DNA of 64,000 bases from Pseudomonas paralactis (GTDB lineage: Bacteria > Pseudomonadota > Gammaproteobacteria > Pseudomonadales > Pseudomonadaceae). This document shows, piece by piece, positions 51,651 through 60,840 of the stretch (its first letter is position 1; each line of letters starts with the position of its first letter). The stretch is from assembly GCF_001439735.1 (NCBI RefSeq), contig NZ_JYLN01000001.1, positions 744,001 to 808,000 of the forward strand. Direction: 5' to 3'. The notes under the pieces were generated by a model. That model searched no databases. It was not told where the DNA came from and saw nothing but the letters and a program-made list of their open reading frames with translations. The translations under genes were made by a program, and so were the position numbers.

Positions 51651-53135
51651 TCAGATCGTGAACAGGTCCATGAAACGGTTCACAGGTGTCGCCTCAAGCC
51701 GCGCCTGATCCTTGCACAACGCAAAAATTTCGGCGCTGCGTTGTGCAGTGAAGCGCGTCGCCAGGTTGGCTTGGAACTTGTCTTCCAGCAATGGGATACC
51801 GTCCACCCGACGACGGCGATGGCCAATTGGGTACTCCACCGCCACCTGCTCGGTGCGGGAGCCGTCCTTGAAAAACACCTGCACTGCATTAGCGATGGAG
51901 CGCTTGTCCGCCTCCAGGTATTCGCGGCTGTAGCGCGGGTCTTCGACGATGACCATCTTGTCGCGCAACTCATCAATGATTGGGTGAGCTGCGTGAAAAT
52001 CATCTTCGTAGTGCTCGGCCACCAGATTGCCAAACACCAGGGGCACGGCGGTCATGTATTGCAGGCAGTGGTCCCGATCGGCAGCGTTGGCCAGTGGGCC
52101 AACCTTTGAAATAATGCGAATCGCCGACTCATGGGTGGTGATCACGATACGGTCGATTTCATGCAGACGCTGCTTGACCCGCTGGTGCAGGGTCACCGCC
52201 GCCTCGCAGGCGGTCTGCGCGTGAAACTCGGCAGGGAAGCTGATCTTGAACAGCACGTTTTCCATCACATAGGTGCCGTAGGCCTGGGGCAGGCTGAAAG
52301 CGCGCTTGTCCTCGGGCTTGAGCGCCAGGTCCTTGTTGGTGTGGCTGAACAGCACGTCGTAGAAGCCCCATTGCGGCGCACTCAACACCCCGGGGATGCC
52401 CATTTCACCCCGCAGTGCGATATCCGCCAGGCGCACGCCGCGGCTCGATGCATCGCCCGCGGCCCAGGATTTGCGTGAACCGGCATTCGGCGCATGACGG
52501 TAGGTGCGCAACGCCTGCCCATCGACAAACGCGTGGGACAAGGCCGACAGCAGCTGTTCACGGCTGGCGCCCATCAGCCTGGCGGTGACAGCGGTGGAAG
52601 CGACTTTGACCAGCAGCACGTGGTCAAGGCCGACGCGGTTGAATGAGTTTTCCAGGGCGATCACCCCCTGGATTTCATGGGCCATGATCATCGCCTCCAG
52701 CACCGCACGCACGGTCAGCGGTGCGTCGCCATTGGCCACGCGTTTTTGCGAAAGGTGATCGGCCACGGCAAGAATGCCGCCGAGATTGTCCGAAGGGTGA
52801 CCCCACTCAGCGGCGAGCCAGGTGTCGTTATAGTCAAGCCAGCGCACGATGCAGCCAATGTCCCAGGCAGCCTTGACCGGGTCCAGGCGAAACGAAGTAC
52901 CCGGCACCCGCGCGCCGAACGGCACCACGGTGCCCTCCACTATCGGCCCCAGGTGCTTGGTGCACTCGGGGAACCGCAGCGCCAGCAGGCCACAGCCGAG
53001 GGTGTCCATCAGGCAGTTGCGGGCGGTGTCCAGTGCATCCGGGGAATCGATGCGGTAGTTCAGGACGTAGTCGGCGATGTCCTGCAACACCTGGTCGTAG
53101 TCGGGGCGGTTGTTCTGGTCGACGTTGGCGCTCAT
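51651..53135 (-). CDS. prpD: 2-Methylcitrate dehydratase PrpD
   Basis: MmgE/PrpD-family enzyme of 494 residues dehydrating 2-methylcitrate in propionate breakdown. Family segments include [54 protein letters not shown] near 110 and the [18 protein letters not shown] region near 240. Its presence next to acnD/prpF is somewhat redundant, because AcnD with PrpF performs the same step. It is separated from prpF by 197 bp containing a REP doublet, so it may be expressed less or separately. Confidence 0.94.
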   Translation of the reverse strand: MSANVDQNNRPDYDQVLQDIADYVLNYRIDSPDALDTARNCLMDTLGCGLLALRFPECTKHLGPIVEGTVVPFGARVPGTSFRLDPVKAAWDIGCIVRWLDYNDTWLAAEWGHPSDNLGGILAVADHLSQKRVANGDAPLTVRAVLEAMIMAHEIQGVIALENSFNRVGLDHVLLVKVASTAVTARLMGASREQLLSALSHAFVDGQALRTYRHAPNAGSRKSWAAGDASSRGVRLADIALRGEMGIPGVLSAPQWGFYDVLFSHTNKDLALKPEDKRAFSLPQAYGTYVMENVLFKISFPAEFHAQTACEAAVTLHQRVKQRLHEIDRIVITTHESAIRIISKVGPLANAADRDHCLQYMTAVPLVFGNLVAEHYEDDFHAAHPIIDELRDKMVIVEDPRYSREYLEADKRSIANAVQVFFKDGSRTEQVAVEYPIGHRRRRVDGIPLLEDKFQANLATRFTAQRSAEIFALCKDQARLEATPVNRFMDLFTI

Positions 53136-53225
53136 GGCAGTTCTCCTAAAAGGTGGGTTTATTCCTCAAGCTCACGGTTGATCATCAGGGCGGGTCTGGT
53201 TGCCTGCCTTGGAATAAAGATCCCT

Positions 53226-53314
53226 TGTGGGAGCGGGCTTGCCCGCGATTGCGATTTTTCAGTTGATAAGATGTCGACTGATACTCCCTCATCGCGGGCA
53301 AGCCCGCTCCCACA
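53226..53314. repeat. REP doublet between prpF and prpD
   Basis: Inverted pair: TGTGGGAGCGGGCTTGCCCG (continuing CGAT) and its exact inverse, with a spacer of about 42 bp. It sits inside the prp gene series and could attenuate transcription into prpD. Confidence 0.9.
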
Positions 53315-53332
53315 GGGGCTCTGCGTAGACCT

Positions 53333-54523
53333 TTAGAAGGCGTCGCCGGGGACGCGCACATAGCCTTCCATTAACACCCGTGCGCTGCGGCTCATGATGG
53401 CTTTCTTCACCACCCATTCACCGTCCACCTGGCTGGCCTCGGCGCCCACGCGCAGCGTCCCGGAAGGATGCCCGAAGCGCACGGCATTGCGCTCCACGCC
53501 GCCCGCCGCCAGGTTGACCAGGGTGCCGGAAATCGCCGCCGCCGTGCCGATCGCTACCGCCGCGGTGCCCATCATCGCGTGGTGCAGTTTGCCCATGGAC
53601 AACGCACGCACCAGCAAATCCACATCGCCGGCCTTGATTGCCTTGCCACTGGAGGCCACGTAGTCCGCAGGCCTGGCCACGAACGCGACCTTGGGCGTGT
53701 GCTGGCGCTGGGCGGCTTCGTCCAGGTGCTTGATCAGGCCCATGCGCAACGCGCCATAAGCCCGCACCGTCTCGAACATGGCCAGGGCCTTGGGGTCGCT
53801 GTTGATCGCGCCTTGCAGCTCGGTGCCGGTGTAGCCCAGATCCTGGGCGTTGATGAAAATGGTCGGAATACCGGCGTTGATCAACGTAGCCTTGAAAGTG
53901 CCGACGCCGGGTACCTCCAGGTCATCGATGAGGTTGCCGGTGGGGAACATCGAACCACCGCCGCCCTCCTCTTCAGCCGCCGGATCCATGAATTCCAGCT
54001 GGACTTCGGCCGCCGGAAAGGTCACGCCGTCCAGTTCAAAGTCGCCGGTTTCCTGCACCGCGCCGTCGGTGATCGGCACATGGGCGATGATGGTCTTGCC
54101 GATATTGGCCTGCCATATCCGCACCACCGCTACCCCGGTTCGGGGTACGCGAGCCGGGTCCACCAGGCCCGCGCTGATGGCGAACGAGCCCACGGCTGCC
54201 GACAGGTTGCCGCAGTTGCCGCTCCAATCGACAAACGGCTTGTCGATGGAAACCTGGCCGAACAGATAATCCACGTCGTGATCCTGGCGACTGCTTTTGG
54301 CCAGGATCACGGTTTTGCTGGTGCTTGAAGTAGCACCGCCCATGCCGTCAATCTGCTTGTCGTAAGGGTCGGGGCTGCCGATGACCCGCAGCAACAAGGC
54401 ATCGCGGGCTGCCCCCGGCACCTGGGCGACGTCGGGCAGGTCCTTGAGGCTGAAAAACACGCCCTTGCTGGTGCCGCCACGCATATAGGTGGCGGGGATC
54501 TTGATTTGCGCTACGTGTGCCAT
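53333..54523 (-). CDS. prpF: 2-Methylaconitate cis-trans isomerase PrpF
   Basis: Isomerase of 396 residues acting with AcnD in the methylcitrate cycle. The fold is diaminopimelate-epimerase-like. Recognisable segments are IPATYMRGGTSKGVFF at the start, the DPYDKQIDGMGGATSSTSKTV segment and WSGNCGNLSAAVGSFAI near 105, followed by GVERNAVRFGHPSGTLRVG near the end. ATG at 54523 follows GAGGA with good spacing; a longer frame to 54634 lies inside acnD. It is 11 bp downstream of acnD. Confidence 0.94.
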   Translation of the reverse strand: MAHVAQIKIPATYMRGGTSKGVFFSLKDLPDVAQVPGAARDALLLRVIGSPDPYDKQIDGMGGATSSTSKTVILAKSSRQDHDVDYLFGQVSIDKPFVDWSGNCGNLSAAVGSFAISAGLVDPARVPRTGVAVVRIWQANIGKTIIAHVPITDGAVQETGDFELDGVTFPAAEVQLEFMDPAAEEEGGGGSMFPTGNLIDDLEVPGVGTFKATLINAGIPTIFINAQDLGYTGTELQGAINSDPKALAMFETVRAYGALRMGLIKHLDEAAQRQHTPKVAFVARPADYVASSGKAIKAGDVDLLVRALSMGKLHHAMMGTAAVAIGTAAAISGTLVNLAAGGVERNAVRFGHPSGTLRVGAEASQVDGEWVVKKAIMSRSARVLMEGYVRVPGDAF

Positions 54524-54534
54524 GGTGGTCCTCT

Positions 54535-57129
54535 TCAGGCGGTGGCCGCCGATTCCAGGAAATCCTGGGCAAAACGTTGCAACACGCCGCCCGCCTCGTA
54601 GATCGACACTTCTTCGGCAGTATCCAGGCGGCACGTCACCGGCACCTCGACACGTTCGCCATTTTTGCGGTTGATCACCAGGGTCAGTTGCGCACGCGGG
54701 GTGCGCTCGCCGACCACGTCATAGGTTTCACTGCCGTCGATTTTCAGGGTGTGGCGGTCGGTGCCCGGCAGAAATTCCAGGGGCAACACGCCCATGCCCA
54801 CCAGGTTGGTGCGGTGGATGCGCTCGAAGCCTTCGGCGGCAATCGCTTCCACACCGGCCAGGCGTACGCCCTTGGCGGCCCAGTCACGGGACGAGCCCTG
54901 GCCATAGTCGGCGCCGGCGATGATGATCAGCGGCTGCTTGCGTTCCATGTAGGTTTCGATCGCTTCCCACATCCGCGTGACCTTGCCTTCGGGCTCGATA
55001 CGCGCCAGCGAGCCCTGCTTGACCTTGCCGTTTTCCTGCACCATTTCGTTGAACAGTTTCGGGTTGGCGAAGGTGGCGCGTTGCGCGGTCAGGTGATCAC
55101 CGCGGTGGGTGGCGTAGGAGTTGAAGTCGACTTCCGGCAAGCCCATCTTCGCCAGGTATTCCCCGGCGGCACTGTCGAGCATGATCGCGTTGGACGGCGA
55201 CAGGTGGTCGGTGGTGATGTTGTCCGGCAGCACCGCCAGCGGGCGCATGCCCTTGAGCGGCCGCGCACCGGCCAGCGCGCCTTCCCAATAAGGCGGACGA
55301 CGGATGTAGGTGCTCTGCGGGCGCCAGTCATACAGCGGGGTGACTTTGGGCCCGGTATCTTCATGAATGGCGAACATCGGGATGTACACCGCACGGAACT
55401 GCTCGGGCTTGACCGATGCCTTGACCACTGCGTCGATTTCTTCGTCGCTCGGCCAGATATCCTGCAGGCGAATTTCCTTGCCGTCGGCATCCAGGCCGAG
55501 CACGTCCTTCTCGATATCGAAACGGATGGTGCCGGCAATCGCATAGGCCACCACCAGCGGCGGCGAAGCCAGGAAGGCTTGCTTGGCGTAAGGGTGAATG
55601 CGCCCGTCGAAGTTGCGGTTGCCCGACAACACGGCGGTGGCGTACAGGTCGCGGTCGATGATTTCTTGCTGGATCACCGGGTCGAGTGCGCCGGACATGC
55701 CGTTGCAGGTGGTGCAGGCAAAGGCCACCACGCCGAAACCGAGTTTTTCCAGCTCATGGCCCAGGCCGGCTTCTTCCAGGTACATGGCCACGGTTTTCGA
55801 GCCCGGCGCCAGGGAGGACTTGACCCATGGCTTGCGGGTCAAGCCAAGTTTGTTGGCGTTACGTGCCAAAAGGCCCGCCGCGATGACGTTGCGCGGGTTG
55901 CTGGTGTTGGTGCAACTGGTGATGGCCGCAATGATCACCGCGCCGTCGGGCATTTGCCCTGGCACTTCGTCCCACTGGCCGCTGATGCCTTTGGATGCCA
56001 GGTCGCGGGTAGCCACACGGGCGTGAGGGTTGCTGGGGCCGGCCATGTTGCGCACGACGCTGGACAGATCGAAGCTCAGGCCACGCTCGTACTGCGCGCC
56101 CTTGAGGTCATCGGCCCACAGGCCGGTGTGGCGTGCGTATTGTTCGACCAGGGCAACTTGTTCGTCTTCCCGGCCGGTGAGTTTCAGGTAGGCGATAGTC
56201 TGCTGATCGATATAGAACATCGCGGCCGTGGCGCCGTATTCAGGAGCCATGTTGGAGATGGTCGCGCGGTCGCCCAGGGTCAGTGCGCTAGCCCCTTCGC
56301 CAAAGAACTCCAGCCAGGCGCCGACCACTTTCTGCTGGCGCAGGAACTCGGTGAGTGCCAGCACCATATCGGTGGCGGTGATGCCCGGTTGCAGCTTGCC
56401 GGTCAGTTCCACGCCGACGCTTTCTGGCAGGCGCATCCACGACGCACGGCCGAGCATCACGCTCTCGGCCTCCAGACCGCCGACGCCAATGGCGATCACG
56501 CCCAGGGCATCCACATGGGGGGTGTGGCTGTCGGTACCGACGCAGGTGTCCGGGAAGGCGACGCCGTCACGGACCTGAATCACCGGCGACATTTTCTCCA
56601 GGTTGATCTGGTGCATGATGCCGTTGCCCGGCGGAATGACATCGACGTTCTTGAAGGCTTTTTTGGTCCACTCGATAAAGTGGAAGCGGTCTTCATTGCG
56701 ACGGTCTTCGATGGCGCGGTTCTTTTCGAATGCCTGCGGATCAAAACCGCCCGCTTCGACGGCCAGGGAGTGGTCGACGATCAGTTGGGTCGGCACCACC
56801 GGGTTGACCTGCGCCGGGTCGCCGCCTTGCAGGGCGATGGCATCGCGCAGACCGGCAAGGTCCACCAGAGCGGTCTGGCCAAGGATGTCATGGCACACCA
56901 CGCGGGCCGGGAACCAGGGGAAATCAAGATCGCGTTTGCGCTCGATCAGTTGGCTCAGGGATGCGTTGAGGGTGGCCGGGTCACAACGGCGCACCAGGTT
57001 TTCGGCGAGAACGCGCGAGGTGTAAGGCAAGGTGGCGTAGGCGCCGGGGGTGATTGCTTCGACAGCCGCACGGGCGTCGAAGAAATCCAGGCGACTGCCG
57101 GGGAGCGGTTTGCGAAATTCAGTGTTCAT
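54535..57129 (-). CDS. acnD: Fe/S-dependent 2-methylisocitrate dehydratase AcnD
   Basis: Aconitase-family enzyme of 864 residues that dehydrates 2-methylcitrate to 2-methyl-trans-aconitate, which PrpF isomerises. 4Fe-4S cysteines appear in TSCTNTSNP near 405 and CTTCNGMSGAL near 471. Active-site segments GTDSHTPHVDALGV near 205 and GADYGQGSSRDWAAKG near 745 are conserved. ATG at 57129 (MNTEFRKPLPGS) is the family start; the 69 extra upstream codons run through a REP unit. The plus-strand 934-codon frame is antisense. Confidence 0.95.
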   Translation of the reverse strand: MNTEFRKPLPGSRLDFFDARAAVEAITPGAYATLPYTSRVLAENLVRRCDPATLNASLSQLIERKRDLDFPWFPARVVCHDILGQTALVDLAGLRDAIALQGGDPAQVNPVVPTQLIVDHSLAVEAGGFDPQAFEKNRAIEDRRNEDRFHFIEWTKKAFKNVDVIPPGNGIMHQINLEKMSPVIQVRDGVAFPDTCVGTDSHTPHVDALGVIAIGVGGLEAESVMLGRASWMRLPESVGVELTGKLQPGITATDMVLALTEFLRQQKVVGAWLEFFGEGASALTLGDRATISNMAPEYGATAAMFYIDQQTIAYLKLTGREDEQVALVEQYARHTGLWADDLKGAQYERGLSFDLSSVVRNMAGPSNPHARVATRDLASKGISGQWDEVPGQMPDGAVIIAAITSCTNTSNPRNVIAAGLLARNANKLGLTRKPWVKSSLAPGSKTVAMYLEEAGLGHELEKLGFGVVAFACTTCNGMSGALDPVIQQEIIDRDLYATAVLSGNRNFDGRIHPYAKQAFLASPPLVVAYAIAGTIRFDIEKDVLGLDADGKEIRLQDIWPSDEEIDAVVKASVKPEQFRAVYIPMFAIHEDTGPKVTPLYDWRPQSTYIRRPPYWEGALAGARPLKGMRPLAVLPDNITTDHLSPSNAIMLDSAAGEYLAKMGLPEVDFNSYATHRGDHLTAQRATFANPKLFNEMVQENGKVKQGSLARIEPEGKVTRMWEAIETYMERKQPLIIIAGADYGQGSSRDWAAKGVRLAGVEAIAAEGFERIHRTNLVGMGVLPLEFLPGTDRHTLKIDGSETYDVVGERTPRAQLTLVINRKNGERVEVPVTCRLDTAEEVSIYEAGGVLQRFAQDFLESAATA

Positions 57130-57188
57130 CGTCAGGACTCGGTCACGGTAAGTTCGAAAGGTGAACTGTCGACACTGGCTTTGTTTCC

Positions 57189-57217
57189 TGTGGGAGCTGG
57201 CTTGCCTGCTCCCACAA
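57189..57217. repeat. Compact REP-derived hairpin between prpC and acnD
   Basis: TGTGGGAGC / GCTCCCACA pair perfectly around a CTTGCC core. It lies in the 124-bp gap between prpC and acnD and may affect read-through. Confidence 0.8.
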
Positions 57218-57253
57218 AAAAGCACATTAGCCAGCGAACACAGCCCATCCAAT

Positions 57254-58381
57254 TCAGCGACGTTCGATTGGCACGAACTTGCGCTGCTCAACGCCGATGT
57301 ACTCGGCGCTTGGACGGATGATGCGGTTGTTGGCACGCTGCTCGAATACGTGCGCGGCCCAGCCGGTCAGGCGCGAGCACACGAAGATCGGCGTGAACAA
57401 TTTGGTCGGGATGCCCATGAAGTGGTACGCCGAGGCATGGTAGAAGTCGGCGTTGGGGAACAACTTCTTCTGTTCCCACATGGTTTTGTCGATGGCTTCA
57501 GACACCGGGAACAGCACCGTGTCGCCCACTTCATCAGCAAGTTTTTTCGACCAGCCCTTGATCACTTCATTACGCGGGTCGCTGTCTTTATAGATCGCGT
57601 GGCCGAAGCCCATGATCTTGTCTTTGCGCGCCAACATGCCAAGGGTGCCTTCGACCGCTTCCTGGGCCGAAGAGAAGCGCTCGATCATCTCCATCGCCGC
57701 TTCGTTGGCACCGCCGTGCAGCGGGCCGCGCAGGGAACCGATGGCGGCGGTGACGCAGGAATACAGGTCGGACAATGTCGATGCACACACCCGTGCGGTG
57801 AAGGTCGAAGCGTTGAATTCGTGCTCGGCGTAGAGAATCAGCGACACATTCATGACCTTGACGTGCAGCTCGCTGGGTTTCTTACCGTGCAGCAGGTGCA
57901 GGAAGTGGCCGCCGATGCTTGGCTCGTCGGTCACGCAGTCGATGCGCTTGCCATCGTGGCTGAAGCGGTACCAGTAGCACATGATCGCCGGGAACGCGGC
58001 AAGCAGGCGGTCGGTGACATCGCGCTGCACGCTGAAATCTTTCTCCGGCTCGATATTGCCCAGGAACGAGCACCCGGTGCGCATCACGTCCATCGGGTGG
58101 GCGTCGGCGGGGATGCGTTCGAGCACTTCTTTCAGGGCCTGGGGCAGGTCACGCAGTTTGCTCAGCTTGTTGCTGTAGGCGGCCAGCTCGGCCTGGGTCG
58201 GCAGCTCGCCGTACAGCAGCAGGTAGGCGACTTCTTCAAATTGCGCATCGGCGGCCAGTTCACGCACGTCGTAACCACGATAGGTCAAGCCGGCACCGGC
58301 CTGGCCCACGGTCGACAGTGCGGTCTGCCCGGCGACCTGGCCACGCAGGCCAGCGCCACTCAATACTTTTGCTTCAGCCAT
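57254..58381 (-). CDS. prpC: 2-Methylcitrate synthase
   Basis: Citrate-synthase-family enzyme of 375 residues condensing propionyl-CoA with oxaloacetate. Conserved segments are GLTYRGYDVRELA near 31, the catalytic-histidine regions SLRGPLHGGANEAAMEMI near 215 and GFGHAIYKDSDPRN near 260, and PNADFYHASAYHFMGIP near 315. Short N terminus and overall length fit PrpC rather than GltA. It lies 42 bp after prpB. Confidence 0.95.
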   Translation of the reverse strand: MAEAKVLSGAGLRGQVAGQTALSTVGQAGAGLTYRGYDVRELAADAQFEEVAYLLLYGELPTQAELAAYSNKLSKLRDLPQALKEVLERIPADAHPMDVMRTGCSFLGNIEPEKDFSVQRDVTDRLLAAFPAIMCYWYRFSHDGKRIDCVTDEPSIGGHFLHLLHGKKPSELHVKVMNVSLILYAEHEFNASTFTARVCASTLSDLYSCVTAAIGSLRGPLHGGANEAAMEMIERFSSAQEAVEGTLGMLARKDKIMGFGHAIYKDSDPRNEVIKGWSKKLADEVGDTVLFPVSEAIDKTMWEQKKLFPNADFYHASAYHFMGIPTKLFTPIFVCSRLTGWAAHVFEQRANNRIIRPSAEYIGVEQRKFVPIERR

Positions 58382-58423
58382 GTTCGTTCTCCAATCTTGA
58401 ATTTATTAGGGAGGCGCACCGCA

Positions 58424-59317
58424 TTATTTTTTCGCGGCAAACAGCGCGTCGAGCTTCTGCTCGAAGGTGTGGTAGTCGATACGATCGTAGAGCTCCATGC
58501 GCGTTTGCATGGTGTCGATCACGTTCTGCTGCGTGCCGTCGCGACGGATCGCGGTGTAGACGTTCTCGGCGGCCTTGTTCATGGCACGGAAGGCCGAGAG
58601 CGGGTACAGCACAATGGAAACATCCGCAGATTTCAACTGTTCGGTGGTGTACAGCGGCGTTGCGCCGAACTCGGTAATGTTCGCCAGGATCGGCGCCTTA
58701 ACGCGGGAGGCGAACAGCTTGTACATCTCCAGTTCGGTGATGGCTTCCGGGAAGACCATGTCAGCACCGGCTTCGATACACGCGGCGGCACGTTCAAGGG
58801 CAGACTCCAGGCCCTCGACTGCCAGGGCATCGGTGCGCGCCATGATCACGAAGCTGTCATCGGTGCGCGCATCCACGGCAGCCTTGATGCGGTCGACCAT
58901 TTCCTGCTGGGACACGATCTCTTTGTTGGGACGATGCCCGCAGCGCTTGGCGCCAACCTGGTCTTCGATATGGATGGCCGCGGCGCCGAACTTGATCATC
59001 GACTTGACGGTGCGTGCCACATTGAACGCCGAGGAACCAAAACCGGTGTCCACATCCACCAGCAGCGGCAGATCGCAGACGTCGGTGATACGGCGCACGT
59101 CGGTGAGCACATCATCCAGCCCGGTAATACCCAGGTCCGGCACGCCGAGAGAGCCGGCGGCGACACCGCCACCCGACAGGTAAATCGCCTTGAAACCGGC
59201 GCGCTTGGCCAGCAGCGCGTGGTTGGCATTGATGGCGCCAACCACTTGCAAAGGCTGTTCGCTGGCGACTGCGTCACGGAAACGCTGGCCGGGAGTGCTG
59301 TTGTTTTTGGAACTCAT
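58424..59317 (-). CDS. prpB: 2-Methylisocitrate lyase
   Basis: PEP-mutase/isocitrate-lyase superfamily enzyme of 297 residues that cleaves 2-methylisocitrate to pyruvate and succinate. Motifs are [22 protein letters not shown] near 26, [12 protein letters not shown] near 85 and the signature [12 protein letters not shown] near 123. Its ATG overlaps the regulator's stop by four bases, so the regulator and enzymes share a message. Confidence 0.95.
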   Translation of the reverse strand: MSSKNNSTPGQRFRDAVASEQPLQVVGAINANHALLAKRAGFKAIYLSGGGVAAGSLGVPDLGITGLDDVLTDVRRITDVCDLPLLVDVDTGFGSSAFNVARTVKSMIKFGAAAIHIEDQVGAKRCGHRPNKEIVSQQEMVDRIKAAVDARTDDSFVIMARTDALAVEGLESALERAAACIEAGADMVFPEAITELEMYKLFASRVKAPILANITEFGATPLYTTEQLKSADVSIVLYPLSAFRAMNKAAENVYTAIRRDGTQQNVIDTMQTRMELYDRIDYHTFEQKLDALFAAKK

Positions 59318-60027
59318 GACTCACCTCGTGATGAAGGAGCACCGTCCGGGAAGTGACGGGCGATGTTGCGTTTGGAGGCGCCGATGTGCCGGCGCATCAA
59401 CAGTTCTGCCAGTTCACCATCGCGATCGGCAATCGCGTCGAGAATGCGGTGGTGCTCGGCAAAGGCCTGGCGTGGACGATTGGGGGTGGCGGAAAACTGG
59501 ATGCGGTACATGCGCACCAGTTGGTACAACTCGCCGCAGAGCATTTGGGTCAGGGTGCGGTTGCCGGCGCCCTGAATGATCCGGTAATGAAAGTCGAAGT
59601 CGCCTTCCTGCTGGTAATAGCCGACACCGGCCTGGAACGCGGCATCCCGTTCATGGGTGTGCAATACCTGGCGCAGCTCTTCGATTTCTGCGTCGGTCAT
59701 GCGCTCGGCGGCGAGGCGGCAGGCCATGCCTTCCAGGGACTCGCGAATTTCATAGAGTTCGATCAGCTCGGCGTGGCTCAGCGACACGACCCGTGCGCCC
59801 ACGTGAGGCACGCGCACCAGCAGGCGCTGACCTTCCAGGCGGTGGATCGCCTCGCGCAACGGGCCGCGGCTGATGCCGTAGGTACGCGCCAGTTCCGGCT
59901 CGGAAATCTTGCTGCCGGGGGCTATCTCACCCTTGACGATGGCGGCCTGGATACGCCGAAAGACGTTCTCGGACATGGTTTGGGAATCGTCTGACGCCGC
60001 TATCGGAATTTCCGCCTGACCCAGCAT
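59314..60027 (-). CDS. prpR: GntR/FCD regulator of the methylcitrate operon
   Basis: Probable repressor of 237 residues, first gene of the prp operon. The winged helix (about 18-90) includes [20 protein letters not shown] and [15 protein letters not shown]. The FCD domain (about 95-225) has [29 protein letters not shown] and EHHRILDAI, with metal-ligand histidines. ATG at 60027 was chosen because AAAGG precedes it and the longer frame is atypical. Two GTCGAC dyads lie upstream, one over its own ribosome binding site, suggesting autoregulation. The effector is probably 2-methylcitrate, from knowledge of such regulators rather than sequence. Confidence 0.87.
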   Translation of the reverse strand: MLGQAEIPIAASDDSQTMSENVFRRIQAAIVKGEIAPGSKISEPELARTYGISRGPLREAIHRLEGQRLLVRVPHVGARVVSLSHAELIELYEIRESLEGMACRLAAERMTDAEIEELRQVLHTHERDAAFQAGVGYYQQEGDFDFHYRIIQGAGNRTLTQMLCGELYQLVRMYRIQFSATPNRPRQAFAEHHRILDAIADRDGELAELLMRRHIGASKRNIARHFPDGAPSSRGES

Positions 60028-60112
60028 ATTGTCGACACCTTTAAAATCAATGCCGCAAAAACTAGCCAATATCCCCGCCACAGTCAAAGAATAAATAGAC
60101 ATTGTCGACAAT
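60027..60112 (-). promoter_or_regulatory. Candidate PrpR operators
   Basis: A perfect 12-bp palindrome ATTGTCGACAAT lies at 60101-60112, 74 bp upstream of the regulator start. A second near-copy (GTGTCGACAATA on the minus strand, 60027-60038) lies directly before the start codon, between it and the AAAGG ribosome binding site. Confidence 0.6.
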
Positions 60113-60298
60113 CGCCTAATACGCCTGAACAATTACGCTCAGGCATGGCCGCCTGCCAGCGCTGGCGCCAAAAAAGCATCATGTTAGAATGCCCGGCGTA
60201 TTTGCCTGACATCTCTGGATGAAACGGCGCACGAGGGAGTTTGCGCAGCAATGCCAGTCGCCTTGAATTGAACATCGCATGGCACCGCCTCAGGATTT

Positions 60299-60835
60299 AT
60301 GAGACTCAAGCCCTTCCCCCTGTTTATTTGCCTATTGTTGCTGCCCAGCCTTGGCGTTGCCGCCGAGAAAACGGTGTATGGCCTTAATGAATACGCCAAG
60401 CTGGACGGTATCGACCTGGAAGTCGCCGCCAAGCTCGACACGGGCGCCAAGACCGCCTCGTTGAGTGCCCGTGATATCAAGCGCTTCAAGCGCAACGGCG
60501 AAACCTGGGTACGCTTCTACCTGGCCATCGACACGGCCCACTCCCATCCCATCGAATTGCCCCTGGCTCGCGTCAGCAAGATCAAGCGTCGCGCCGGCGA
60601 CTACGACCCCGATGAGGACAAGAACTACACCGCCCGTCCGGTGGTTGCCCTGGATATCTGCATGGGCACTGCTTTACGCAGCATCGAAGTGAACTTGACT
60701 GACCGCAGCAGTTTCCAATACCCGCTGCTGATCGGCTCCGAAGCGCTGAAACGCTTTGATGCGCTGGTCGACCCCAGTCTTAAATATGCAGCAGGCAAAC
60801 CTGCCTGCGTCGCCGACGCTCATACCGCCGAGTAA
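60299..60835 (+). CDS. Exported retropepsin-like aspartic protease (COG4067/DUF785 type)
   Basis: Protein of 178 residues with a signal peptide (about 1-22, ending GVAA). A single-domain retropepsin-like fold follows, with the active-site segment KLDTGAKTASLSA (D47-T48-G49). The later strands RARPVV-like TARPVVALDICMG and FQYPLLIGSEALKRFDALVDPS also fit the family. Databases often call this an ATP-dependent zinc protease, but the sequence shows an aspartic-protease signature and no ATPase. It is five bases before the transglutaminase/7TM gene and in one unit with a RimK-like ligase. It probably acts in the periplasm as a dimer (inference). Confidence 0.82.
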   Translation: MRLKPFPLFICLLLLPSLGVAAEKTVYGLNEYAKLDGIDLEVAAKLDTGAKTASLSARDIKRFKRNGETWVRFYLAIDTAHSHPIELPLARVSKIKRRAGDYDPDEDKNYTARPVVALDICMGTALRSIEVNLTDRSSFQYPLLIGSEALKRFDALVDPSLKYAAGKPACVADAHTAE

Positions 60836-60840
60836 ACCGA

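Noticed and set aside
7756..57217. CRISPR-like repeated palindromes
   Set aside because: The repeats are dispersed singly between genes as inverted pairs, not as regularly spaced direct repeats. They are REP/REPIN elements, and no cas genes are present.
54517..57321. 934-codon plus-strand open frame
   Set aside because: Antisense shadow of acnD, which has all aconitase motifs on the minus strand.
57161..59356. 731-codon plus-strand open frame spanning prpC and prpB
   Set aside because: It crosses two convincing minus-strand genes and their gap, with no protein-like pattern.
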